Below are positions 35,780 to 47,835 of a stretch of 64,000 nucleotides of DNA, one piece after another (within the stretch, counting starts at the first letter, position 1; each line of letters begins with the position of its first letter). The notes under the pieces were generated by a model. That model worked only from the letters and a program-made list of their open reading frames with translations. It did not search any database and was not told where the DNA came from. The translations under genes and the position numbers were made by a program. The stretch is from Diphasiastrum complanatum (Eukaryota; Streptophyta; Lycopodiopsida; Lycopodiales; Lycopodiaceae), in NCBI GenBank assembly GCA_029204225.1, contig CM055102.1:32918085-32982084 (forward strand), given 5' to 3'.

Positions 35780-36429
35780 TGTGAAAGATTTCAGATCCTT
35801 AAGATCCAATCTACTTGAATGATCTTTGGTTAGAAAGAGAAATACACTACCAATTTCACCAATGTAGAAAAATCAGCATCTACACACAATTTGAGATGCA
35901 AACACTAATAGAACTTGATCAAACTTTAATGAAATGATTATGTACTGTTGCTGTCCGTACAAAACCAACAAGCTACTGTATTTCACACGTGTGGATCCAA
36001 AAATAGCAAATATAGATCATTCTACCCATAGAATTGCAAGCAATCACCAAGATAGTGCACCAATGGATAGTAGAACCCAAGAGAACCATGTATAAGCATG
36101 AAATGAGATAGAGAAGAGAGAAGATGACTCTCTCCACGAGTTACATCCTTTTATAACAGGTCCAAACCCTATTTGGCCACTTGGCTTTCCCACCAAAATG
36201 CTAACCCTACCAATTTTGGGTCTAGATTCAATGTACCAGACTTATTCAAATTGAATCTACTCAAACTCGCATTCTATCTTTCCCACACTTTCAAAAAGTG
36301 TTTATTCAAATGAAATTTAGACTAATGAACTTTAAAAAGTCAACCTCTAAGTCTAAAACAAGTTTTGGCCTCAATATGCCAAATATGGAAATATTGCAAA
36401 ATGTGATGAAACTAGTTGAATCTTTCACA
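35780..36429 (-). repeat. 5' LTR of the minus-strand copia element
   Basis: 650 bp with perfect 9-base terminal inverted repeats (TGTGAAAGA ... TCTTTCACA). A TATA-like motif is at about 36150 (minus strand TTATAAAAGG). No partner 3' LTR is present because the element is truncated. It is inserted in a family Z LTR fragment to its right. Confidence 0.88.
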
Positions 36430-36705
36430 ATTATCTCCAAAATGGTAGAGTTTCCTCCGTCTCATTAAGCATAGAAATGAGTTACAAATGGTGCCTTTTT
36501 ATCTTTGGGGTGGCCCTTGCCGCTTGCTTTCTTTTGGCTACCTGCAAAAGATGGGATTGTAATCCACACCATCCACAAGAAAAACAAATGATACTATGAT
36601 ATAGAAAGAAACGCACCCCACCTACCACCATTTGAATTTTGACTAATCCCAAAAAACTTAGTAACTTAACTTTGGCCTTCTAATATTATTTTTAATATTT
36701 CCAAT
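36430..36705 (-). repeat. Family Z LTR fragment
   Basis: Shares with 27600-27880 the blocks TTTATCTTTGGGGTGGCCCT, GCACCCCACCTA and TTTGGCCTTCTAATATTATT. It is cut on the left by the copia LTR. Confidence 0.75.
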
Positions 36706-36799
36706 CACAATCATTTGTTTTGCTCGGTGGGATTTTTGAAAATCACGAAAATTTAGCCGGGAAAGGCAAAAACGATTTCCGTCGATCAACCACTATTAC

Positions 36800-37271
36800 A
36801 GTTTGTCACAAATGGACACGATTGATTGGGACACATAAGCATTGAAAGCGTGCGAAGTCAAAAAAAAAACATTTTGACAAAGGGCCCATTTTGAGTTCTA
36901 ATATCCCCTAATGAATCAACAAAAATGAATTCCCCACATCATATGAGAATACAATGATCTGCTTTCCACACAAGTACAGCTATTTATAACAGCCTAAATG
37001 TCATTTAGCCACTTTTCCTAATTATGCCCTAAAAGGGCAACTTGTAGGTACTTAACAAAAACCTAAAATTTCTAGTCCAAATGCAATGTACCAAAATTAG
37101 CCAATTAGAATGGGTCCAAACACAACCTTATCACTTATCTACTTGCCAAAAATAGTAATACCACTATTTAGGCCCTTATTGACAAATATAAAACTATCTC
37201 TAAGTTGAGATTTCATTTTGGCCTAAAAAAAATGCCAAATAAAATGTTGAGACTAGTTGACAATTTTCACA
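36800..37271 (-). repeat. Degenerate copia LTR
   Basis: The right part resembles the LTR at 35780-36429 (TTTTGGCCT, AATGCCAAAT, GAGACTAGTTGA, ending ATTTTCACA). It is highly diverged and its left limit is approximate. Confidence 0.5.
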
Positions 37272-37289
37272 AAATGCTGATCAATGGAA

Positions 37290-37720
37290 AATTGCTATGG
37301 ACAGCTGCTTAAGGATCAAAATCCGATTCCATGCAAATGAATCTTCAAAGTGAAGTATGATGCTGAAGACAAAATTAATAGATGCAAAGCTAGGCTGGTT
37401 GCAAAAGGTTTTTCACAAATTTTAGAATTAGACTACTCTGAAATCTTCAATCCAATAATTAAGCATGCTTTAATTTGATTACTACTCTCTTATGCAGCTA
37501 CAACCGATCTTAAAATCCACCAAATGGATGTCCAAATAATATTTCCAAATGGGACCATTGAAGAGGACATTTTTATGTCACATCCAGAAGGATATGAGCT
37601 CAAAGGTTAAGAGCACCTTGTATGCAAGATCCACAAAGCTCTCTATGGACTGAAACAGTCCCTAAGGGCCTGGTTCCAAAAAATCAATCGATTTCTTATC
37701 GAGAATGGTTTTATTCCAAT
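37290..37720 (+). pseudogene. Copia RT fragment
   Basis: Encodes the RT N-terminal half: C-K-stop-I-F-K-V-K (TGA at 37338-37340 in place of the usual Trp codon), RCKARLVAKGFSQ, IHQMDVQIIF with the first catalytic Asp, and HKALYGLKQSLRAW. It ends before YVDD where an LTR begins. Two further stops occur. It belongs to a lineage different from the young element. Confidence 0.85.
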
Positions 37721-37723
37721 AAG

Positions 37724-38072
37724 TGGGCAACGAGCGTGAAACAATTTTGTTACTAAAAAGTACTAAAGTGACTTGTGACGGTGTAGATGATGTGGACCTC
37801 AAACTCGAAGACTTTGAATTCGAAGTAGGTCGAAGAAGATGTAGAACTTGAAGACCTTGAGCTCAAATAGTTCGTTGTCGATCCTGCTTCTGCTCTAGTT
37901 GATTGATTGCACAGACATTCAACTTCAGAGCATAAGACTGCAGTGTTGTTGGAGAGAGAGAGAGTTCGTATTTACATAGTGAATTGAGACGAACTCGAAT
38001 GATTCATGTATAGATGACTCGAATTCTAATGGTTTGAATTCTGATGAGTTGGAGTGATGCTTAATTCCAACA
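37724..38072 (-). repeat. 3' LTR (family X) of a minus-strand copia element
   Basis: Reverse complement begins TGTTGGAATTAAGC at 38072 directly after a polypurine run (AAGGGGGG) and after the RNase H stop. It matches the solo LTR at 19411-19850, which has a far longer CT array. Confidence 0.85.
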
Positions 38073-38085
38073 ACCCCCCTTAAGC

Positions 38086-38950
38086 TTAACTTCTAGGATT
38101 CTGAATGAAATTAAGCAAGCTACATAATGCAACATGATTTTCTCTTGACAGAGGCTTAGTCAAGATATCAGCCAATATACTAACGGTAGAATAGTAACTT
38201 AATTCGACATCCTTATTTTGAACTTTCTCTCTAAGAAAATGAAATCGAACTTCAATGTGTTTAATTCTAGAGTGAGTTTGTGGGTTCAGATATAAAGCAA
38301 TGCAGCTTTGATTGTCGTAATAGAGTATAGTTGGATTGATTTGAGAGATCATAAGATCCTGAAGCAATCTTCTGAGCTAGATGATTTCCTTCACTGTAGA
38401 GGTAGCTACGACATATTCTGATTCTGTGGAGGACAAGGAAATGCATTTTTGCGTTCGACTATTCCACGAAATGGGTCCTCCTACTAAAAGGAAAAGATAG
38501 CCAGATGTGGATTTTTTTGAGTCCACATTACCTAGCCCAATCAGAGTCAGAATAAGTAAGTAATGTCAAAGCATTCTCTGTACTTCTATTATAACACAAA
38601 GCATAGTGCTTAGTGGCATGAATGTATCTTAGTACTCTGAGTAGAGCCTTCCAGTGAAGTAGGCCGAGATTTGACATAAACTGTGACAATGTGCTGACTA
38701 TAAATGCTAGATCAGGTTTGGTGTAGACCATGGCATGCATGATCGATTTGACTATCGATTGATAGAGGTAGTTGCACATCTGTTTCTTCTCTACATCGAT
38801 TGGACATTTTGAGTCTTGGGTCCATAGACGAGTCTATTGACTTGCAATTTTCCATGCCATACATGTAGAGTACACTGGTTAGATATCTTTCTTGACTTAA
38901 TCTAATACTTCTAAATATTAGTCGTCAACAACTAGACTAATAATAACTTG
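38086..38950 (-). pseudogene. Copia RT end and RNase H remnant
   Basis: Read leftwards: GMENCKSIDSSMDPRLKM (about 38870), the TKPDLAFIVSTLSQFMSN connection (38779-38528), YSDSDWA at the RNase H start, then the C-terminal part 38367-38086 with YYDNQSCIALYLNP, RIKHIEVRFHFLREK and ADILTKPL. Frames are broken between about 38370 and 38530. The stop at 38086 is followed by the polypurine tract and LTR. Confidence 0.88.
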
Positions 38951-39435
38951 CTAAAATAGATTATTAGATTGAGCAACAAGAAAAGTCAGACAAAATGAAG
39001 AATAAGCATAGCAATATTGACACAAATCTGAACGCAGAACAAAGAGCTGCTATCAGATTAAGTATAGCAAAATATACATGTCAATAATGCGGTAGAGCAC
39101 AAGACAATAGCGGACGAAATCGCATGCTCTACAAAGCTAATTCAATTGGTAAAAGGAATGAACCTATTATTGATAATAAAGAATCAATGCACAAGGCATC
39201 TACTTCGTCTATCTTTGATAAGCTTCTGATGCTATATTTACACACACTTGTTCTTGATTTCTCTCAATCCGTTGAATATGCAAGTGGTAATCAATATATA
39301 CACAATGTTACAGGTGTGCAGATGAAGAAAGTACAAAGTGGATGTGTTGTCTGTAGGAGATCGTAGATGGCTGTTGTTGTTGTCAAATCCGTTAGCACAG
39401 TTGCATGGGGTGAGCGTGAAAAGGGTCGTGACGTC
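38951..39435. other. Spacer, nothing recognised
   Basis: AT-rich, no domain in translation. It is probably more of the upstream RT of the minus-strand copia, too eroded to read, plus the target region of the gypsy LTR at 39436. Confidence 0.35.
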
Positions 39436-40256
39436 TGTTGGGGGTATTTCCAACAAAGTGTAAATAAATAAAATCCTCCAATAAAATGTGTTGCGAGGGC
39501 ATGGTATCCTATGTGTATAAGCCCATGGCCCAATGAGCATGCAATTAGAGTTGTAAATAAAATAAACTTGACTTGGGCATTGGAATTAAAATAAAACTAG
39601 AGGCCCAATGTCATTTTTAAACTTAGAGATCACTTTTTAGAGTTGGGTCCAAATTGGGACTCACATGAATCTTGTGATTTCTAATGTACTTTTTGTGGAA
39701 CCTTGGATCAAGTTGGGTCCAAAATGAATGGATAGGATCATTGTGAATATTAGTCAATAAGATTGAGGGGCAAGGGCCTTCCGCATTTTATAAAAAGACA
39801 CCATTTGTACACTATTTTCATGCTTAATGAGAAAGAAGAAACTCTACCATTTTTGGACGAGAAGCATCCTCATTTTCTATTCACTACTTGCTATTGCTCT
39901 TGATTGTGTTTTCCATTGCTTCCTATTTCCATGTTTATTGTTTGTCATAGTGAATGTTTTTCCATTAGCAAGCATAAGGAGCATTTGAGCTAACCTCCAC
40001 TCTCACTCTCTATCTCTCTCTTTCTCTTCCCTTATCAATCTCTTCTTCTCCATTCATTCTCTTCAACCAAAACTATGATGAATGTTAGTGTAGAGGAGTA
40101 GAGTTAAAGAGGAGTAGTATAGTGGTGAGTAGAGTTAAGGGAGAAAGTAGGAAATTAACTAAAAGAAACAACTATGCATAGTTAGGTACCTATCCAGTGA
40201 TCTAACCTTTGTTGACAGGCGGAAGGGCTATACTATGAAAGATCTTCGACCCCACA
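39436..40256 (+). repeat. 5' LTR (family Z) of the long gypsy element
   Basis: 821 bp, TGTTGGGGGTATTTCC to GACCCCACA. Related LTR pieces lie at 20090-20299, 27251-28021 and 36430-36705, all in minus orientation. Confidence 0.88.
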
Positions 40257-40257
40257 G

Positions 40258-40271
40258 AGGCGCCGTTGCCG
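40258..40271 (+). other. Primer-binding site, tRNA-Asp-like
   Basis: AGGCGCCGTTGCCG right after the LTR, one base away from the TGGCGCCGTTGCCG primer site known from Athila-type elements. Confidence 0.85.
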
Positions 40272-40719
40272 AAAATAGGTTTCCACTAACTAGTTTAGCT
40301 GCATTTTAGCTATTTTCATGCTTTTTAGAGTAGTTTAGGTAGATTTTTTGGAGTTTAGAGTTAGTTTTCTGTATTTTTTTGTATTTGGACTGTTCACAGC
40401 TAGCGGAGGAGGTGTGAAAGGGTAGAGGAGACCCTGAACAATCTCTAAGGGCTTGAAACCCAAACCAATCATCCAAAAAACTCAAAAAACACACCAATCT
40501 GTATTTTGGAGGGAAAAAGAGCCAGAAAACTCATCAGATTTTTATATCTCCAGAATCAGTGGAAATTAACCCTTGCATGATTGGCAGCAGCTCCAGGGTA
40601 CTATCTTAGACCTGCATAGAAGCTTGCAAGAGTTAGTTCCAAGCAAATTGTAAAAATCAGAGAAAAATCATAAAAAATTCAAAAAACCCTTGAAAAAATT
40701 CAAAAAAATTCAAATCTTC

Positions 40720-41340
40720 ATAAAAACTCTTGCAGAGCCCTCTAAAGTTCCATCTCAGTGAGACCAGGACACAGAGAAGCTTGCGAGAGTTAGTTTGATG
40801 ATTAAGTGCCTGTGTGAGAGTTCCCAGTGAAAAAAAAATAAGAAAGTACTAGTGAACTCTCGCAGACAGTGAAATTTTCAGTTCCAGTGGTCAAGAGCTC
40901 TCGCAGAGGATTCTGAAGTTTCATCTCAGTGAGACCAAGACACAGAAGAACTTGCAAGAGTTAGTTTGATTTCAGTGAGCAGAAAATTGGATTTAAGTGC
41001 TAAAAAATCACTAAAAAGTGAAGATCCAACAAATCCTTCTAGTAAGAACTCTCGCAGACCCTCTCAATCAATTCAAAATGTCAAATTACATCAATGATGA
41101 AGCCTACGAGAGTTAGTATGAAGATCTGGTGAAGATCAAGCACAAAAAGTGATTTTGAACCCTCGCAGACAATGAAATTTTTACTTCTTGGGAGAGTTAA
41201 CTCTCGCAGAGAATTCTATAGTGAGATCTGACCCAGATCCAGCTACTGTGAAGCTTGCGAGAGCTACTTCCCAGAGATCTGAAAGATATCAAATTTTTTA
41301 CCTGCAAAAATAGCTAAAGAACCCTCGCACAGCCAACCCT
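40720..41340 (+). repeat. Leader repeats with paired CTCTCGCAGA / GCGAGAGTTA words
   Basis: AACTCTCGCAGA-like words recur at about 40730, 40855, 40900, 41046, 41157 and 41210. TTGCGAGAGTTAG-like words recur at about 40780, 40950, 41105 and 41255. The two are reverse complementary, so each unit can fold. The same design is in the leader at 23689-25030. Confidence 0.75.
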
Positions 41341-41566
41341 CGAACAAGATAACTCTCATAGACCAGATCAGTGGAAAGTTCTGCATTAGATCCAACTACT
41401 GTCAAAATCTCAGGTCAATCAGTGCAAGGAGTAAAAAGTTATCAAGGAAAAACCACCGTAAAAGGCCAAAATTCATTCCGGCCGATCAGATCGATCAGAT
41501 CCTTGAAGATCCAGACTGCATCCTACTGTATAAGCAAGATCCAATCACTTTGGGACCCACCAATGG

Positions 41567-43126
41567 ATGAATCTGAGATCGGGACGATCAATAGCACGAA
41601 GGATAGCAAATCAGGCACCACACCTTCCCAGATTAGCAACTGTGCAACAAGAGGCAGAACCGGAACCAGCACCAACGGATCCAATGGGCCAACCCGTACC
41701 TGTCGCACCCTTGCATGTAGTTCGGAGAGCACCATGGATGGAGATACCAAAATACGATGGATCATCAGATCCCATCCGGTTCCTCCAGATCTACGAGCAA
41801 GCTTGTGAAATCTACGGTGAACGGACACCTACAGAGAAGCTGATGCTATTCCCTATGTCCTTACTTGCAGTGGCTCATGATTGGTTTTTTAACTTGTCAG
41901 AGGAAGAGAAATCCACCTGGGAAGCGGTTAAAGCAGCTCTCATTACGCGCTTTAAACCAAGAAAGTTCTTGGAAGACCGTTTCTCCTGTTGAGCAAAGTC
42001 AAGATGGGAAAACGAGAAAGGGTCTGGGACTATATTGAACAGGTCAAACATCTACGATCCGAGTGCAGTGCAGCCCTGACTCCCGATCATGCGGTGATCA
42101 TGTGGTTCCTAGTCGGATTACCACGAAACATCAGAAGAGAACTGAAATGACGGAAGTAGTATGCTACTCTGCAAGAAGCTATGGAAGATGCCATCAAGGA
42201 AGAGGATGAGGGATCTGACGACGAATATCCTTCCACCCACACTCCTACTCCCTCGTTTGCATCATCATCATCAAATGCATCCGCTCTATCCACAGAACTG
42301 TTGTTGGAGCAAATGACAAAATTACACAAACAGCAGATGGAGCAACTTACGGCACAATTTGACCAGAAACTGAAGGCCTTACAAGGAACTGTAGCAGTAA
42401 CTCCACATCAACCGGAATCAAACCAGCTGCAGTATCCTCGATGAGAAAATGTATGGTGTTCAGTATGCACGCAAAACCATACAGCGAACGAGGGTCCAGT
42501 CCTAAAGCAAGATCTGAGACTGACACATAGATTCTGCCATCTGTGCAATGCAACATCGCACGATATGGCATTTTGCCCGTTTAACCCCATGGTTTTTCAA
42601 TAGAAGAGAAGTCCTTATCAGACTTCTTATCCTTATCATCAAGGGGCACCTAACGCGGCACCAAGGTACGACGCACCCAATCAACCACAATGCATGGCCT
42701 TACCTGCTCCGCCAGGGGCCAGCCAATCAACAAGTGGCCCATGTAAACCTGACAACAGCGGAACAAGAAATGCAAATGCCACCTCAACTTGAACAGCAGC
42801 AGCGGTACGGACCAGATGAACCATTTATGGATCCTATCATAAATGAATATGTGTCGGCCTATGCAGCTCAAACTCAAGATCAAGGTGGAAGAAATTACGG
42901 CTGCTACGGATGCGACGAAGGAAAAAGAATTGCAGAATGTCCCTACAAGGGACAATATAAAGCCTCCTGTCGGGATTGCAATTATGGATACTGTTTCAAA
43001 AATTGTCCATTTAAACCTGGAACCAGTGCACCGCTTAACCTCATTGCCATACAGCAACCAGCAGTTCCAATAGGGATGCCATCGAAAGGTCGACAAGACC
43101 ATGCTCCTGTGTTAGCTGTTACGTGA
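41567..43126 (+). pseudogene. Gypsy gag, several stops
   Basis: Starts MNLRSGRSIARR. The retrotransposon gag core follows (MEIPKYDGSSDPIRFLQIYE, then FFNLSEEEKSTWEAVKAAL). It shifts frame at about 41988, with in-frame TGA at 42148 and TAG at 42157. A Gln-rich coiled segment lies at 42300-42400. Zinc-knuckle-like motifs C-H-L-C-x4-H-x4-C (about 42536-42577) and C-Y-G-C / C-R-D-C pairs (about 42900-43010) follow. Further stops are at 42601 (TAG) and 43124 (TGA). Knuckles bind the RNA genome. Confidence 0.85.
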
Positions 43127-43398
43127 GCACAGAAGAGGAAGGAAGTGACTCCCTCACCACCACCATTGGTCACTGACGGCCAACCCTCAACTTTAGCGCC
43201 ATATCCAAATGTGAGGGAAGAGAGAAGACAATACCAAAAAATAAGACACTGGGTACAAAAAGCACAAGAGGAAGAAAAAGAGCAAGAACGAGACAATCCC
43301 ACAGAACCTCCAGTCGGTGTCGAACGAGAATCGCAAGCGGGCTCACCATTCGCATTGATCAGAATGATCGGTTGCACTAACATGAACCACCTTTTCAC

Positions 43399-43890
43399 AT
43401 GGGGGACCCCGAGGAACCAGGCATTGAAAGGCTCACACTTTTGCTGTCAAGTTATGTTAGTTTACCACTCGGAGAACTACCGCGGATTGCACCACAAGCG
43501 AAAAGCCTTCTAGCTGAATGGGCCAAAGCGGATGAGGAGCCAGTAGCGCCTAAGCCCATATATTGTGCGGGCTATGATGAAACAAGTAACGTCCTCCACA
43601 TCGGAGCAGCATGGGAAAGTGAGGAACACAACTTCACTTTGCCAATCAAACACAAGAGATACGAGGAAGAGGCGGCAGTGGTAGATGGAGGATCGGGTGT
43701 CCATTTGATCTCCACTACTTTGTACGAAAAATGGGGTCTACAAGGATTGAAGCCAACAAGATTCGCCATCAAACTAGAAGATCAATCCTGTGTGAAACCA
43801 AAATGTGTAGTTGCTGATATTCCCTTAAAGATAGCAGGCATGCAGTATGTGAACACTTTTACCATGTTTTACTGGGAAGACCATAGTTGA
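43399..43890 (+). pseudogene. Gypsy aspartic protease segment
   Basis: An open stretch whose core AVVDGGSGVHLIS (about 43678-43716) is the retropepsin motif in the D-G-G form, then LYEKWGLQGLKP and IPLKIAGMQ. The active site Asp is present. The pol frame continues in a different register after 43888. Confidence 0.75.
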
Positions 43891-44999
43891 GGACTACGCA
43901 AGTAGTACACAACTGGGGTATAGGAAAACTCACCTTCGAAAACAGAGAACAGGCTGTAAAGGTAGACCCAACCACATGGGCGGTGAAACCTATTGCACCC
44001 AAAGCTGATGATGGATCAACCACGACAGATCATACGATTGATTGCCCAAGGCCATCCAAGGGAGGTCACTATCATTTAGAGACGGATGTCATGAGATGGA
44101 CAGATGCATTAGCAACTATTGACTACCAGACATGTCAATATGAATCAGATCCAGAACCGAGTACATCTTCACCCAAATGTTACACTATGGACACACCAAT
44201 CACATTTGGGGTGAATACGATAAATGTAGCATGGCTATCAGCGAAGCCGATTGAGAACCCAGTGGATGATGATCTAGTCCCTTGGCAACATGCTCTAGCT
44301 TATAATAAGGAGATTGAGCTGATTGATGAACAAGTCCTACACCATATGGACCCAGATCGTTATGGAACCAAGAAGGTACCAGCTCAACCACCACAAAGGT
44401 CTGCTATGGCGAAAGTCTCAAGGATCGATCCACCCAAGGCACCTGCGAATAAGAAGAATCAGTTGAAGCAACGCTACAACCAAGTGATCCGATGGAGTGA
44501 CCTACCCAAAGAGGCAATAGCTACAGTAGACGTTGATATTTGCAACCATGAGGCAAATGTCACAGCAGTCCCAAAGAAAGACAACAAGGATGAACCCACC
44601 AAAATGACAAAAAAGGGCAAAAAGAAGGTGTTGGATTCCTTGAAGTCAATCAAGTTGGACTCAGATACAGCGTCATCTTTTACACAGGTGATAGAAAATA
44701 AAAAAATGACTAGTCGGGCCAAGATCAATATGCTGAAAGAGGAATCTCGACGAGCTCCAGTTCACGAGATGCTTGATACTTTCAAGAATTATACATTGGA
44801 TGACGTGGTAATCATGATGCCGCAAGCCCAACGAGAACCTGATCAAAGTCAAGCACCAGCGAAACAAGTCTTCGAGGGACCTGCGCGAACACAACTGATG
44901 AATCTGCGGAACCAGGAGAAGAAGAAAGGATATGCATGTGGGAGAGCAGTTAACACCCACATAGTTCAAGAGACTACGATCCTTGTAGGTGGAATATAA
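43887..44999 (+). pseudogene. Protease-RT linker of the long gypsy element
   Basis: A 370-codon open stretch rich in Lys, Asp and Pro without a recognised catalytic motif. Long linkers between protease and RT are usual in this group. It ends 10 bases into the next frame, where RT homology starts. A helical Lys-rich part lies at about 44580-44760. Confidence 0.6.
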
Positions 45000-46398
45000 A
45001 GATTGTTTTTCCTGGAGCTATAGTGATCTAAAGGGCATTTCGCCAACATTAGTCCAACACACCATACCTTTGGTGGACGAAGCAGTTCCCAAGATGAGCC
45101 GTTACTACCGCTGCAACCCGAATTATACAGAATTGATCAAGCAAGAGTTGCAAAAGCTTATGGATGCACATTTCATCTACGAAATCGAACACACGAAATG
45201 GGTATTGCCGATAGTTATAGTACCCAAGAAGAATGGCAAAATGCGGATCTGTGTGAATCTGAAGGCGCTTAATGTAGTCACCAAAAAGGACCATTTTCTT
45301 TTACCATTTACAAAAAGTGTAGAGTAGCTGGCGACGAAGCCTACAGTTTTTTGGGCGGCTTCAGCGGTTACAACCAAGTGAAAATAGCCCCCCAGGACCA
45401 GCACAAGACAGCATTTGCCATGGAATGGGGAACTTATGCCTATAAAGTGATGACATTCGGACTTTGCAATGCCCCAAGCACTTTCCAGCGAGTCATGCAG
45501 GCGACATTCAAAGCTACAAAAATGCCGCGAATACCAGATCTCCCTAAATCCAGAAAAATGTCAATTCTGAGTGACACATGGCTTGATACTTAGCAATATA
45601 GTGTCGAGACACGGGATCGCCACAGATCTATCAAAGAGCAGGATCATTATTGATCTACCACCACCGGGGACGATTCGCGAGGTCTACAATTTCATGGGTC
45701 ATGCTAACTATTATAGGATCTTCATTCTTGATTTTGCGGAGTTAGCCAGACCAATTTACAAGCTCACAACAGATCCACATTGGAATGAGGAAGCTCTAAA
45801 GGCTTTCCAGAAGATTAAGGATGCATTGGTCTCAGCACCAATCTTACGACCACCCAATTGGTTTATTGAGTTCCACGTGCATACAGACGCATCAAAGTAT
45901 GCAGTTGGAGCAGTCTTAACCTAGCCAGGTGAACACAAAAAGGATTTTCCAATCCAATTTGTGAGCCGACAGCTCAATGATACCGAAATGAATTATTCAA
46001 CCATAGAGCCGGAAGCACTGGCAATGATCTATGCGGTTAAGAAGTTTCGACACTATTTGATGGCCACACATTTTGCTTTTTATACGGACCATCAACCCTT
46101 GCTATATCTCATTAATAAAATATGCAACACCGGGTGAATCACCAGATGGCTCCTTCTGTTGTTGGAATTTGATTTTCGGATAGTAGTTTGCAAGGGAAAA
46201 CAACACTACATGGCAGATCATGTGTCACGAATCAAGGGAAAGGAGATTGCAACCCAATCCGACGATGAGTTGGCAGATGCTACCTTATTTTACGTGGACA
46301 CAGTACCAAAATGGGCTGTCGACATTGTTGAATATCTAATGCGGGGCCAACCAGACAAATCACTACCAAAGGCGGAACAACGGAAATTGATCTTGTAG
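44989..46398 (+). pseudogene. Gypsy RT-RNase H with deleted active site
   Basis: RT begins with WVLPIVIVPKKNGKMRICVN and stops with TAG at 45325. It continues with LGGFSGYNQVKIAPQDQHKT and MTFGLCNAPSTFQRVMQATF (to about 45510). The next codons already correspond to the LNPEKCQF region (about 45540), so the segment that should carry Y/F-L-D-D is missing, roughly 45 codons. RNase H follows: HTDASKYAVG (about 45888), TIEPEALAM (about 46000), FYTDHQPLLYL (about 46077). Stops at 45922 (TAG), 46135 (TGA) and 46396 (TAG) lie in the RNase H frame. No reverse transcription is possible from this copy. Confidence 0.88.
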
Positions 46399-47561
46399 GC
46401 TAGACCTTATCAGCTGATTGCCGGCCAGTTGTACCGAAGAGGTCCAGACGGAATTCTTCGGTGGTGTATTCTTCCTCATGAGACCACCAGATCATTTCGC
46501 TTTCACATGAAGGCATGGGTGGAGGTCATTTTGCATCTGACATTACAGTTCGCAAGGTCCTGCAATCAGGATGTTGGTGGCCAACGATTCATAAAGATAC
46601 GGAGGAATACTTGAAAAAGTGCGATGTGTGCCAAAGGGCAAGGAGACCAACGAGATTGAACTATGATCTACTGCACCTAGTCTTAGCCCAAGCACCGTTC
46701 GAAAAATGGGGATTGGATTATATTGGTCCAATTCACCCGACAGCAAGGAGTTCCCAGGCTCGATACATAATCGTAGCCACAGACTACCTCACCAAATGGA
46801 TTGAAGCCAAGGCAGTAAGAGTAGCTGATGCTAGAACCACTGCCAAGTTCCTTTATGAAAATATCATTGTGTGCTTCGCATGCCCGGTGGAACTAGTCAG
46901 TGATCGCGGAAGCCATTTCATCAACGAGACCATCAAGGTCCTATTGGAGGAATTCTTCGTGATCCACAGAACCAGTACGCCTTATTATCCTCGTGGTAAT
47001 GGGCAAGCAGAATCATCCAATAAGATCCTGTGTAGCGTGCTCACGAAAACAGTTGAAGCTAGCAGATCAGATTGGAAACACAAGTTGCATGTTGCACTGT
47101 GGGCATTCAGGACAACATATAAAGGAAGCACTGATCAAACACCCTTCCAATTGGTATATGGTCAGGATGCTGTGATGCCAATAGAGTTTTTAGTTCCTTC
47201 ATTAAGGATTGGCACTGCGCAACATCTTAATGAGTCCAAATCTCTACAGCTATGCCACGAAGCTCTACATAAACTCTGTGAAACACGCTTACTAGTTGGG
47301 CATGCACTGGCAGTTGAAAAGGAAAGACGCAAAGCTTGGCATGATTGCAGATTACAAAAGAAAGATCTTCATTCAGGAGATTTGATCCTGATGTATAAAA
47401 CCAAGGCGATCAAGGGAAAGTTAAAATTCACGGGCGAAGGTCCTTATAGGATCAAGGAAATTCTTAATCATGGGGCCGTAAACTTAGAAAAGCTAGATGG
47501 GACGCCATTCGACACACCCATCAACGGTAGCCGGTTGCACAAGTACTGGCCACCACAGTGA
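46399..47561 (+). pseudogene. Gypsy integrase, nearly complete
   Basis: After a frame change near 46510 an open frame of 348 codons runs to 47561. It holds the zinc-binding end (GGHFASD, C-D-V-C-Q-R) and the core with D at 46716-46718, D at 46902-46904 and E at 47010-47012, that is D-x61-D-x35-E. The GPY motif is present (GEGPYRIKEIL, about 47433). It ends INGSRLHKYWPPQ without a chromodomain, which separates it from chromoviruses. The catalytic triad is intact although the rest of pol is dead. Confidence 0.92.
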
Positions 47562-47835
47562 AACAGATCTAGATTGGGGGTGGCACGTTACAAAAATCTA
47601 ATCTGCTCAGCCATCACCGCTAGATCTACGGAGATCAAGCCAAATCAAGCTAAATCCATCAAGATTTAGCCAGATCTGGCAAGATCAGAAAAATCCGTCA
47701 GAATCCAAGGAGGATCTAGATCCTGATAGGATAAAAAAAGAAACAGATAATCAGATTGACTGATGGATCTACTACCAAGAATCCATCAGAACTTCTAGAG
47801 CACTACCAACAGTCTCTGACACTCTGATCCAGCCA

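Noticed and set aside
41371-41808. 145-codon open frame before the gypsy gag
   Set aside because: It overlaps the gag frame that carries real homology from 41567 and has no domain itself.
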